Origin: CAYVGO01 sp964450725
Lineage (GTDB): Bacteria; Bacteroidota; Bacteroidia; Bacteroidales; UBA932
Reading direction: 5' to 3'
Assembly (NCBI GenBank): GCA_964450725.1
Contig: CAYVGO010000071.1
Location: 1-8,946, forward strand
DNA: 8,946 bases
The notes under the pieces were generated by a model that was not told where the DNA came from, made no database searches, and was given only the letters and a program-made list of their open reading frames with translations. The translations under genes were made by a program, and so were the position numbers. Shown here one piece after another: positions 1 to 7,577 of the stretch (position 1 is the first letter of the stretch; the number at the start of each line of letters is the position of its first letter).

Positions 1-1506
1 ATGAGAGACGAAAGTTTAGACAGTTTACGCGGTATTGCCATTTTTGGAATGGTGTTAAGCGGCAGTATTGCGAGTGGTATTTTACCTGCTTGGATGTACC
101 ATGCTCAAGTACCTTTGGCAAGAGGTTTTGACCCTTCTATTTTTGGTATTACTTGGGTTGACTTGGTGTTTCCTTTTTTCTTGTTTGCTATGGGAATGGC
201 AATACCATTGGCTCTACATAAAAAAATAGAGCAAAAATCAATACATTCTCTATTACCTTCAATTTTACAACGCTACGGATTAATTCTTTATTTTTCGTTC
301 ATGTTTCAATCTCTCCACCCTTGGAGTTTACCCTCTGATTTAGGGAGTTGGAAGTATTGTATTTCATTAACGGCTTTTGTGCTCATGGGGTTGCTCTTTG
401 CCCGTCAATCTCTTTTTAAACATAAAAAAATCGCAAAGTTTGTAGGAATATTGTCTTTTGTCTTCTCGGTGATATTACTTTGGGTATTGAATGATTACTC
501 TATTATCACGATGGTTGACAATAATGGAAATTTTGTACTCAAAAGTAATATTATTTTTAATGTACTTGCCAACACCTATCTTTTTGGAAGTATTGTCTGG
601 CTAATAACCAGAAATCGGCTACATCTTAAAATCTGGTTTTTGATTTTATTGTTTGCCATACTTATTACTCCAAATCCTGAATCCGGCTTTTCGTGGCAAT
701 ATTGTATTAAAAATTTTCCCCGAGAATTACCGACGCTTGATAGTGATATTCTGAAAACATTCTATTCTTTTATTGGTGCTATTTATAATTTCACATGGTT
801 AAAATATCTTTTTTTAGTGGTGATTGGTTCTGTTATCGGAGAAATTTATTTACACTCCCCAAAATTCAATTTATCTACTCCTATATTATCAGTTTCCGAA
901 AAAAAGAATTTAAATATTACTTTAATCATTGCATTTTTGTTTATACCTCTCAATTTATGGGGATTGTTTTCTCGTCATTTATTGATAAATTTACTCTTAA
1001 ATATTGGATTGTTTACAACACTCTATTTTGTAGTCAAACCTAAATTAGAGAGTCGATTTACTTATATCCACTCGCTAATTAAATGGGCAATAGTCATGCT
1101 AAGTATCGGACTTTTCTTAGAGGCTTATGAAGGGGGAATTCGTAAAGACCACAGTACATTCAGTTACTACTTTGTAACTTGTGGACTGGCTATTTTTATG
1201 TTGCTAACTTTTTATATTGCCAATTTACTTCTGTATAGTAAGAAAATAACAAACTTTTTTGCCGATTTAGGGAAAAATCCCATGTTGGCTTACTGTGTAA
1301 GCGGGTTATTCATTTTTCCTGTTCTTCATTTTACCCATTTACAAACTTTTATAGATTTTATTACTGCACAAGGAAATACTCTTTTTACAGAAGGTCATCT
1401 TATTGTTGCGGGCATATTAGGGTTATTAAGAGGAGTGTTGTTAACCTCTTTAATGTCTGTTGTAACAATACTTTTTGTCCGTTATCAATGGTTTTGGAAA
1501 ACATAA
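1..1506 (+). CDS. DUF5009 / HGSNAT-like multi-pass membrane acyltransferase
   Basis: Inner-membrane protein of 501 residues with many hydrophobic segments, roughly at 11-29, 52-72, 90-104, 118-134, 145-163, 184-203, 209-222, 266-282, 304-320, 326-345, 359-375, 387-411, 427-442 and 466-494. The N-terminus (LDSLRGIAIFGMVL, 6-19) and the motif DLVFPFFLFAMG (54-65) are hallmarks of DUF5009 proteins and of the related heparan-alpha-glucosaminide N-acetyltransferase (HGSNAT). In human HGSNAT a catalytic histidine lies in the loop just before the equivalent motif; here His34 sits at a similar place. HGSNAT passes acetyl from cytoplasmic acetyl-CoA to a terminal glucosamine on the other side of the membrane, so a similar periplasmic amino-sugar acetylation is a reasonable inference. 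The ATG is the first base of the window. It fits the family's usual N-terminus, but a start further upstream cannot be excluded. It is first of six co-directional genes, 17 bp before the next. Confidence 0.8.
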   Translation: MRDESLDSLRGIAIFGMVLSGSIASGILPAWMYHAQVPLARGFDPSIFGITWVDLVFPFFLFAMGMAIPLALHKKIEQKSIHSLLPSILQRYGLILYFSFMFQSLHPWSLPSDLGSWKYCISLTAFVLMGLLFARQSLFKHKKIAKFVGILSFVFSVILLWVLNDYSIITMVDNNGNFVLKSNIIFNVLANTYLFGSIVWLITRNRLHLKIWFLILLFAILITPNPESGFSWQYCIKNFPRELPTLDSDILKTFYSFIGAIYNFTWLKYLFLVVIGSVIGEIYLHSPKFNLSTPILSVSEKKNLNITLIIAFLFIPLNLWGLFSRHLLINLLLNIGLFTTLYFVVKPKLESRFTYIHSLIKWAIVMLSIGLFLEAYEGGIRKDHSTFSYYFVTCGLAIFMLLTFYIANLLLYSKKITNFFADLGKNPMLAYCVSGLFIFPVLHFTHLQTFIDFITAQGNTLFTEGHLIVAGILGLLRGVLLTSLMSVVTILFVRYQWFWKT

Positions 1507-1523
1507 ATTTTAAATATTGATCA

Positions 1524-2723
1524 ATGAAAACTTTTTATTGTATTTTTCTATTTTTTGTATTGCCGTTTTTGACCTTTTCCTGCGAAAAAGAGGGTTATAA
1601 AAAACCGCCAATTCCCCAACCTGTGATAATAAAACAGGCACGTGGTATTTGGATGCCCGACCCTTCTCACACTTCAGCCTTAAGTAATTTTGAAAACCTC
1701 AAAAAATCTGTCGCTTTGTTAGATGAATTGAATTTCAATGTACTTTACGTTTGTACTTATGCTAAAAATAAGGTAGCTTGGAATAGTGAAGTACTTTTGA
1801 CCAACACAAACTACACTGACATTGCTCAGACCAATATGTATCCTAATTATAGCGGTGGAAGTAATGATATGTTGAAAGATTTGATTGATGAATGCCATAA
1901 AAAAAATATTAAAGTAATATTTTGGTTTGAGTACGGATTTATGTCTCAACACGGCAATGCCGCAACAGTGAATAATAATCCCATATTGGCACAACACCCG
2001 ACATGGAATGCCATTGCACATGACGGAACACCTGCTCATTATAATAATACGGATTTTTACTTTAATTCATATCTTCCCGAAGTACAACAGTTTTTAATTG
2101 ATTTAATGGTAGAAAGTATTATAAAATATCATCCTGACGGTATTCAGGGGGATGATAGATTACCCGCTTGTGCTCGTAATTCCGGATACGATGATTATAC
2201 TAAAAATAAATATAAAACAGAAAAAGGAACTGACCCGCCGAACGATTTTCAAAATAGTGATTGGGTGAGATTCAGATTAGATATTTTGAATAATTTTGCG
2301 ATCAATTTACATAAAGCCGTAAAGCAGGCAGACAGTAAATGTTTGGTTTCATTCTCTCCAAATCCATATCCTTGGTGTGAACAGAATTTGATGCAAGATA
2401 CTCCGGCCTGGTTAAAAGCAGGTATTGTAGATATTTTGAATGTTCAAACTTATCGTACAACCACTGCGGCTTATGAATCTTCTTTAAAAACATCAATAGA
2501 GATGGTTACAAAAAATAGCAGTAAGCAAGTATTGGCTCCCGGAATTATTTTGAAAAACGGAAATACAATTTTACCGGCTAAAGAGATAAAAGAAATGATG
2601 ATGCTGAATCGAAAATACGGATTGTTGGGAGATACATTTTTCTGGTTTGACGGGCTATATGACGAGTCTGCAAAAACTGCCATTAAAGAATCATACAGTA
2701 CAAAAGTTGAATTTCCCTATTAA
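1524..2723 (+). CDS. Secreted lipoprotein, GHL10 / family 10-like glycosyl hydrolase
   Basis: Predicted envelope lipoprotein of 399 residues. A hydrophobic signal (4-18) ends at Cys20 (FLTFSC), a loose lipobox; the CEKEG start of the mature protein is charged, as in Bacteroidota surface-exported lipoproteins. The rest reads as a TIM barrel of the glycosyl-hydrolase-like GHL10 (DUF187) family: RGIW at 40-43 (strand 1), FWFEYG at 133-138, PEVQQFLIDL at 185-194, DGIQGDDR at 205-212 (the family's acidic strand-end motif, usually DGIxxDD), SFSPNPYPW at 276-284, DILNVQTYR at 303-311 and GDTFFWFDGL at 369-378. Family members are thought to cleave glycans, but their substrates are mostly unknown. Asp205, Asp210, Asp211 and Glu136 are candidate catalytic acids (inference). 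It is co-transcribed with a membrane acyltransferase and transporters, suggesting work on a periplasmic or surface glycan. The family call is firm; the substrate is unknown. Confidence 0.85.
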   Translation: MKTFYCIFLFFVLPFLTFSCEKEGYKKPPIPQPVIIKQARGIWMPDPSHTSALSNFENLKKSVALLDELNFNVLYVCTYAKNKVAWNSEVLLTNTNYTDIAQTNMYPNYSGGSNDMLKDLIDECHKKNIKVIFWFEYGFMSQHGNAATVNNNPILAQHPTWNAIAHDGTPAHYNNTDFYFNSYLPEVQQFLIDLMVESIIKYHPDGIQGDDRLPACARNSGYDDYTKNKYKTEKGTDPPNDFQNSDWVRFRLDILNNFAINLHKAVKQADSKCLVSFSPNPYPWCEQNLMQDTPAWLKAGIVDILNVQTYRTTTAAYESSLKTSIEMVTKNSSKQVLAPGIILKNGNTILPAKEIKEMMMLNRKYGLLGDTFFWFDGLYDESAKTAIKESYSTKVEFPY

Positions 2724-2733
2724 AATTAATTTA

Positions 2734-3600
2734 ATGAAAAGAAAACTATTATATTTATTTCCGTTATTCTTTTGCAATTTAAGTTGTACATCTACTCCAA
2801 AAGAAACTCCTCCGACACTTGACCCTGTAACCCAATATTTTCCGAATGAAGCAAAGCCGGCACTAACAGCCGCTTGTTTTCAGGGAGCATATTATCGTAA
2901 AGTGGTTACATCAAGAGATAGATGGGTAGGAATCTCAGGAAAACTAAAACTACCCGATTTTGTATTTGATGAAAATCGCCGTAATCCTGCTAAACCTCAG
3001 CAATATTTAGATAATCCTTCTGTTTATATAGGTGGACAATCGAACGGACAGGAAACCGACATCGGTTTGACATGGGAAGTCATTAAAGATGAAAATGGAG
3101 TTGTTTCGCCAGACCGTAAAGCATTCAGACCTTTCTTAAGAAGAACAAAATATGGAGACCAGCCGGCAGATTATAAAAATGCTCCGGCAGAAAGTCAATA
3201 TTATTGGTATCCCGGAGAAGAGGTTGTTTTGACATTGCTGATGATTGATAATAAAATATTGCGATTTACCGTAGAGGGAGCAGGAAAAAAATATGAGACA
3301 GATTATTCTTGTGATGGTTATCAGTTTGGTGCAAATATTGAATTTAAAAGGGTCAATGCTATTGATCAGGTTTCTAATGAAGGGAAACCGGCACAACCGA
3401 CTAAAACCAAAGTCAATAATTCATATTGGTTATATACCAAGTTGTACAGAAAGATTGAGGGAGAACTGATTTCCGTAAATTTGCACCAAGGACGTTTTAC
3501 GGATATGCGATGTCCTGATGTTAAATATTTTACAGTTACATCTTCAGAAGATGAAAAGAAAATCGGAGCAGAAAGCATTACAATTGATGGCGAAAAATAA
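2734..3600 (+). CDS. Secreted or lipid-anchored protein of unknown function
   Basis: 288-residue envelope protein that I do not recognise with confidence. The start at 2734 is preferred over the in-frame ATG at 2647, because the latter would overlap the previous gene by 77 bp and bury the signal peptide. From 2734 the protein opens with MKRK and a hydrophobic stretch (5-17) ending at Cys18 (NLSC), a poor but possible lipobox, followed by a Thr/Pro-rich linker (19-31). The mature part alternates short polar and hydrophobic strands and is rich in Tyr, Trp and Gly (for example PSVYIGGQSNGQETDIGLTW at 95-114, AFRPFLRR at 130-137, YYWYPGEEVVLTLL at 156-169), which suggests an all-beta sandwich such as a lectin or carbohydrate-binding fold. 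Cys48, Cys193 and Cys260 could form a disulfide. Being between a glycosidase-like lipoprotein and transporters, glycan binding is a fair guess only. Confidence 0.75.
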   Translation: MKRKLLYLFPLFFCNLSCTSTPKETPPTLDPVTQYFPNEAKPALTAACFQGAYYRKVVTSRDRWVGISGKLKLPDFVFDENRRNPAKPQQYLDNPSVYIGGQSNGQETDIGLTWEVIKDENGVVSPDRKAFRPFLRRTKYGDQPADYKNAPAESQYYWYPGEEVVLTLLMIDNKILRFTVEGAGKKYETDYSCDGYQFGANIEFKRVNAIDQVSNEGKPAQPTKTKVNNSYWLYTKLYRKIEGELISVNLHQGRFTDMRCPDVKYFTVTSSEDEKKIGAESITIDGEK

Positions 3601-3615
3601 ATCCACCTATAGGTT

Positions 3616-5031
3616 ATGATAACATTTTCAATTTGCCTTATTCTACTTATTGTTTCCTACTTTTTTTACGGAAAAATTATCGAAACAATTTTTGGAATTG
3701 ACAGTAAGGCTCAAATGCCAAGTCAAACACATTATGACGGGGTAGATTTTGTACCGATGCCTAAATGGAAAACTTTTTTGATACAGTTACTCAATATTGC
3801 AGGACTTGGTCCTATATTCGGGGCTGTTTTAGGAGTAACTTATGGAACTGTAGCATTTCTTTGGATAACATTAGGAGGAATTTTGGTCGGCGGGATTCAT
3901 GATTTTGCATCAGGATATATTTCGGTAAAAATGAACGGACTCAGTTATCCTGAAATTATTGGCAAGTATTTAGGAAATAGTATAAAGCAAATTGCCCGTA
4001 TTTTTATTGTATTGCTCATGATTTTGGTGGGAGCGGTTTTTATGGTCGGGCCTGCAGGAATTTTACATAATTTAGTAGGATGGAATATTTGGATATGGGT
4101 ATGGATTATTTTGATTTATTATCTTGTTGCCACTTTATTACCCATCAATAAAATTATCGGACGTATTTATCCGTTGTTCGGATTTGCTCTTTTGTTTATG
4201 GCTTTGGGTTTACTAATCTCTATTTTCGTCAATAATCACCCTATTCCGGAATTAACACTGACAAACTTGAAGACTAATGCCGAAAGTTTTCCGATTTTTC
4301 CTACTCTTTTCATTACCATTGCATGTGGTGCTATTTCTGGCTTTCACGCCACACAATCTCCCATGATGGCTCGATGTATTACCAACCAAAAGCAGATAAA
4401 ACCCGTATTTTTTGGAGCTATGATTGCCGAAAGTTTAATTGCTTTAATCTGGGCTGCCATTGCTATTGTCTTTTTTGACGGAGTTGCCGGATTAAATATG
4501 GCTCTGGCAGAAAACGGAAATAATGCCGCACGCATTGTTGACATTATTGCCAATACTGAGTTAGGACGTATTGGCGGAATTTTAGCATTGCTTGGAGTTG
4601 TTGCAGCACCCATCTCTACGGGAGATACAGCTTTTCGCTCCGCAAGGCTCATTATTGCCGACTTTTTGAATATTCCTCAAAAAATAATGGTGAAACGTAT
4701 ACTCATTTCGATTCCGCTTTTTGTTGTAGGATATGGAATAACACTTATCAACTTTGACATATTGTGGAGATATTTTGCCTTTGTCAATCAAACTTTAGCC
4801 GCAGTAACACTTTGGGCTATTGTTGTCTATTTGACCGTACATCAAAAAAATTATCATATAGCACTGTATCCCGCCATCTTCATGACATTTATTGTAACGC
4901 AATATCTTTTTATTTCAACACAACTTATCGGAATGTCTTATTATACAGGTACCATTATCGCAACCGCTATTACTATTATAATTATCATTTATTTTATTTT
5001 CTTCAAATCTAAAAATAAGTTTCAACATTAA
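3616..5031 (+). CDS. CstA-family carbon starvation transporter (short form)
   Basis: Inner-membrane transporter of 471 residues, clearly CstA family. Visible family motifs are DGVDFVP (41-47), IAGLGPIFGAVLG (61-73), GGIHDF (92-97) followed by SVKMNGLSYPEI (103-114), SGFHATQSPMMARC (241-254) and PISTGDTAFRSAR (332-344). Hydrophobic segments cover most of the chain. It is well short of E. coli CstA (about 700 residues), but this compact form appears normal in Bacteroidota. Known CstA-family proteins take up pyruvate or peptides in enterobacteria; the substrate of the short form is not established. It sits 15 bp after an envelope protein and 17 bp before a DUF4434 hydrolase-like gene, so it likely imports a product of this locus or a small acid released from it (inference). 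No strong ribosome binding site is seen; the start is the first ATG and precedes a typical first membrane helix. Confidence 0.9.
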   Translation: MITFSICLILLIVSYFFYGKIIETIFGIDSKAQMPSQTHYDGVDFVPMPKWKTFLIQLLNIAGLGPIFGAVLGVTYGTVAFLWITLGGILVGGIHDFASGYISVKMNGLSYPEIIGKYLGNSIKQIARIFIVLLMILVGAVFMVGPAGILHNLVGWNIWIWVWIILIYYLVATLLPINKIIGRIYPLFGFALLFMALGLLISIFVNNHPIPELTLTNLKTNAESFPIFPTLFITIACGAISGFHATQSPMMARCITNQKQIKPVFFGAMIAESLIALIWAAIAIVFFDGVAGLNMALAENGNNAARIVDIIANTELGRIGGILALLGVVAAPISTGDTAFRSARLIIADFLNIPQKIMVKRILISIPLFVVGYGITLINFDILWRYFAFVNQTLAAVTLWAIVVYLTVHQKNYHIALYPAIFMTFIVTQYLFISTQLIGMSYYTGTIIATAITIIIIIYFIFFKSKNKFQH

Positions 5032-5048
5032 ATTCATTATCTAACACT

Positions 5049-6134
5049 ATGGAAAATCATCGTAGAGAATTTCTTAAAAAAATGGCTTGGGCAAGTGGTG
5101 CCGTAGCAACATTAACATTACCTACTACAAGTTGTAAGACCAATAACTCAATAGAAAATTCATCTTTGGAAAGTACTCTCATTCTTCCTAAAAATAACGG
5201 ATTGATGATTACTGGTACGTTTTTAGATGAAATATCTCATGATATTCCTCATCAAAATTGGGGAGAAAAAGAGTGGGACATGGATTTTCAACACATGAAA
5301 AAAATAGGAATTGATACGGTGATTATGATTCGCTCCGGATACCGAAAATTTATTACTTATCCTTCAACATATTTAATAAAACAGGGCTGTTATAAGCCTT
5401 CGGTAGATTTATTGGATATGTTTTTACGGCTCGCAGAAAAACATAATATGAAGTTTTATTTCGGATTATATGATTCGGGAAAATATTGGGATACGGGAGA
5501 TTTGCGGTGGGAAATTGAAGATAATAAATTTGTCATTGACGAAGTGTGGCAGCAATATGGACAAAAGTACAAAAGTTTTGGAGGGTGGTATATCAGCGGT
5601 GAAATTAGCCGTAAAACCAAAGGGGCAATTGATGCTTTTCATGCTTTAGGAAAACAGTGTAAAGATGTTTCCAACAGTTTACCGACATTTATATCTCCTT
5701 GGATTGATGGGAAAAAAGCCGTAATGGCAGCATCAGGAACCATCAGTAAATCTGAAGCGGTCTCTGTTCAGGAGCATGAAAAAGAGTGGGGTGAAATTTT
5801 TGCCGGAATTTCAGGTGTGGTTGATGCAGTCGCATTTCAAGACGGACATATTGATTATGACGAATTAGATGCCTTTTTTGAAGTCAATAAAAAATTGGCT
5901 GACAAATATGGCATGAAATGCTGGACAAATGCCGAAACTTTTGACAGAGACATGCCCATAAAATTTTTACCCATAAAATTTGATAAGTTGAGGTTAAAGT
6001 TAGAAGCCGCCAAACGTGCAGGATATGAAAAAGCAATAACCTTTGAGTTTTCTCACTTTCTCAGTCCTCAATCTGCTTATTTGCAGGCGGGACATCTTTA
6101 TAACCGATATAAAGAGTATTTTGAAATAGAATAA
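5049..6134 (+). CDS. Exported DUF4434-type TIM-barrel protein, putative glycoside hydrolase
   Basis: 361-residue exported protein. The N-terminus has a twin-arginine-like signal, RREFLKK (5-11), then a hydrophobic stretch (12-25) and Cys29 in a TTSC context, so a Tat-exported lipoprotein is possible. The mature part resembles DUF4434 proteins, a TIM-barrel family grouped with glycosidases: GLMITGTFLDE (51-61), WDMDFQHMKKIGIDTVIM (76-93), KFYFGLYDSG (135-144), GGWYISGEI (178-186), ISGVVDAVAFQDG (254-266), CWTNAETF (291-298) and AITFEFSHFLSP (329-340). Glu185 and Glu296 lie at ends of predicted barrel strands and could be the acid/base and nucleophile pair (inference). It lies between CstA and a sugar porter, with only 1 bp to the latter, which supports a role in releasing an imported sugar. 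A 12-bp direct repeat near the 3' end encodes a small in-frame PIKF duplication. The substrate is unknown. Confidence 0.8.
   Translation: MENHRREFLKKMAWASGAVATLTLPTTSCKTNNSIENSSLESTLILPKNNGLMITGTFLDEISHDIPHQNWGEKEWDMDFQHMKKIGIDTVIMIRSGYRKFITYPSTYLIKQGCYKPSVDLLDMFLRLAEKHNMKFYFGLYDSGKYWDTGDLRWEIEDNKFVIDEVWQQYGQKYKSFGGWYISGEISRKTKGAIDAFHALGKQCKDVSNSLPTFISPWIDGKKAVMAASGTISKSEAVSVQEHEKEWGEIFAGISGVVDAVAFQDGHIDYDELDAFFEVNKKLADKYGMKCWTNAETFDRDMPIKFLPIKFDKLRLKLEAAKRAGYEKAITFEFSHFLSPQSAYLQAGHLYNRYKEYFEIE
5955..5981 (+). repeat. In-frame 12-bp direct repeat inside the DUF4434 gene
   Basis: CCCATAAAATTT occurs at 5955-5966 and again at 5970-5981, a period of 15 bp (five codons). It encodes PIKFLPIKF (residues 303-311), so a short in-frame duplication may have inserted five residues without breaking the gene. 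Confidence 0.7.
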
Positions 6135-6135
6135 C

Positions 6136-7527
6136 ATGAAGAATCTTAACTACATTATTTTTTTATCTGCAGTTGCCGCTTTGGGTGGCTTTCTTTTTGG
6201 TTATGACACCGCTGTAATTTCTGGAACCATCAAAATGGTTACACAACAGTTTAATCTCAATGCTCAGCAAGAAGGGTGGTATGTTGGTTGTGCATTGGTA
6301 GGTTCGATTTTCGGAGTTGCTGTTGCCGGAATGATTAGTGATAAGTTTGGACGTAAAATTTCACTACTTATTTCGGCATTCCTCTTTACTCTTTCTGCTC
6401 TCGGATGTGCCATTTCCGGAGATGTTACCGAGTTGGTGATTTACAGAATTGTCGGTGGAATAGGAATTGGCGTGGCTTCTATTATTTCACCGCTCTATAT
6501 TTCTGAAATTGCCGTAGCAAAATATCGTGGAAGATTGGTTTCCCTTTATCAATTAGCGGTTACTGTCGGATTTTTAGCCGCTTATTTGGTCAATTTCCAA
6601 TTACTAAAAACCGCTACTCCTGTAATAACAGACAATATTACGTTATTAGATAAAATACTTAATAATGAAATTTGGAGAGGAATGTTGGGAGCAGAAACAT
6701 TACCCGCAATACTCTTTTTTATCATTTTGTTTTTAATTCCTGAAAGTCCACGTTGGTTAGTTTTACAAAACAAAACCGACAAAGCGGTTAAAGTTTTTAC
6801 ACGTTTTACCAATCCTCTACAAGCGGTAGGTGAAGTGGAAACCATTCGTAATACTGTCATCAAAAATCAACAATCTGAATGGTCATTTTTACTCAAACCA
6901 AAAATCCTTAAATTAGTACTCACAGGGGCAATCATTGCTATGTTAGGACAGTTTATGGGAGTGAATGCCGTACTTTATTATGGCCCTAAAATCTTCCAAG
7001 ACAGCGGGCTTTCAAGTGGAGACTCACTGTTTTATCAAGTATTGGTAGGAGCCGTAAATGTGGTTACGACCATTATCGCATTACTAATTATTGATAAAGT
7101 AGGACGTAAAAAATTGGTTTATTTTGGCGTAACAGGAATGATTATGACCTTACTTTTAATTGCCGCTTATTTCATGTTCGGTACGCAATATCAGTGGTCA
7201 ACTTATTTATTGCTTACTTTTTTCTTGGGTTATATATTTTGCTGTGCCATTTCTATTTGTGCTGTCGTATTTGTATTATTATCAGAAATGTTTCCCTCTA
7301 AAGTCAGAGGCTTGGCAATGTCTGTTGCCGGACTTTCATTGTGGATAGGAACTTACCTGATAGGACAATTAACTCCCATTTTACTTGAAAATATAAAGCC
7401 TGTAGGTACATTTTTACTTTTTGCCGCAGCCTGTATTCCCTACATACTTCTTATCAGATTTTCCGTACCTGAAACTACAGGGAAAACCTTAGAGGAAATT
7501 GAAAAAGAATTGAATGTAGAAGAGTAA
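6136..7527 (+). CDS. Sugar-porter family MFS transporter (XylE-like, divergent binding site)
   Basis: Twelve-helix inner-membrane sugar symporter of 463 residues. All sugar-porter signatures are present: GGFLFGYDTAVISG (17-30), DKFGRK (69-74), YRIVGGIGIG (103-112), PESPRWLV (202-209), QFMGVN with YY (272-282), DKVGRK (320-325), SEMFPSKVRG (383-392) and PETTGKTLEEIE (445-456). Asp24 and Arg104 match the proton-coupling Asp27 and Arg133 of E. coli XylE, so proton symport is expected. Against XylE by eye, the sugar contacts Gln289, Asn294 and Trp416 are kept (Gln272, Asn277, Trp403), but Gln168, Gln288, Trp392 and Gln415 become Phe146, Gly271, Phe379 and Leu402. The substrate is therefore probably not xylose or glucose; a disaccharide or N-acetylated sugar is possible (inference). 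The start follows the previous stop by one base, which implies translational coupling. It is the last gene of the operon. Confidence 0.93.
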   Translation: MKNLNYIIFLSAVAALGGFLFGYDTAVISGTIKMVTQQFNLNAQQEGWYVGCALVGSIFGVAVAGMISDKFGRKISLLISAFLFTLSALGCAISGDVTELVIYRIVGGIGIGVASIISPLYISEIAVAKYRGRLVSLYQLAVTVGFLAAYLVNFQLLKTATPVITDNITLLDKILNNEIWRGMLGAETLPAILFFIILFLIPESPRWLVLQNKTDKAVKVFTRFTNPLQAVGEVETIRNTVIKNQQSEWSFLLKPKILKLVLTGAIIAMLGQFMGVNAVLYYGPKIFQDSGLSSGDSLFYQVLVGAVNVVTTIIALLIIDKVGRKKLVYFGVTGMIMTLLLIAAYFMFGTQYQWSTYLLLTFFLGYIFCCAISICAVVFVLLSEMFPSKVRGLAMSVAGLSLWIGTYLIGQLTPILLENIKPVGTFLLFAAACIPYILLIRFSVPETTGKTLEEIEKELNVEE

Positions 7528-7577
7528 AATAAAACAATAAAATACAGATAAAATCAATATTGTAGAACATTGAGCAG
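7528..7577. other. AT-rich spacer after the operon
   Basis: About 50 bp of nearly pure A/T sequence follow the sugar-porter stop. Apart from an 8-bp palindrome CAATATTG at 7555-7562, no gene or clear intrinsic terminator is seen. The hairpin at 7578-7611 is the nearest structure that could stop transcription, but it has almost no G/C and a poor U-tract. Confidence 0.5.

Noticed and set aside
1719..2039. Open frame of 106 codons on the minus strand inside the GHL10 gene
   Set aside because: It is fully covered by a convincing gene on the other strand and its translation has no recognisable motif.
2647..2733. In-frame upstream start at 2647 for the third gene
   Set aside because: It would overlap the previous gene by 77 bp and put 29 polar residues before the signal peptide; the ATG at 2734 gives a normal signal sequence and a 10-bp gap.
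4344..4652. Open frame of 102 codons on the minus strand inside the CstA gene
   Set aside because: It lies wholly within a strong CstA coding sequence, shows no domain, and its composition is that of an antisense shadow.
7555..7562. Palindrome CAATATTG as a terminator or operator
   Set aside because: Eight bases of mostly A/T are expected by chance in such AT-rich DNA, with no loop or T-tract.
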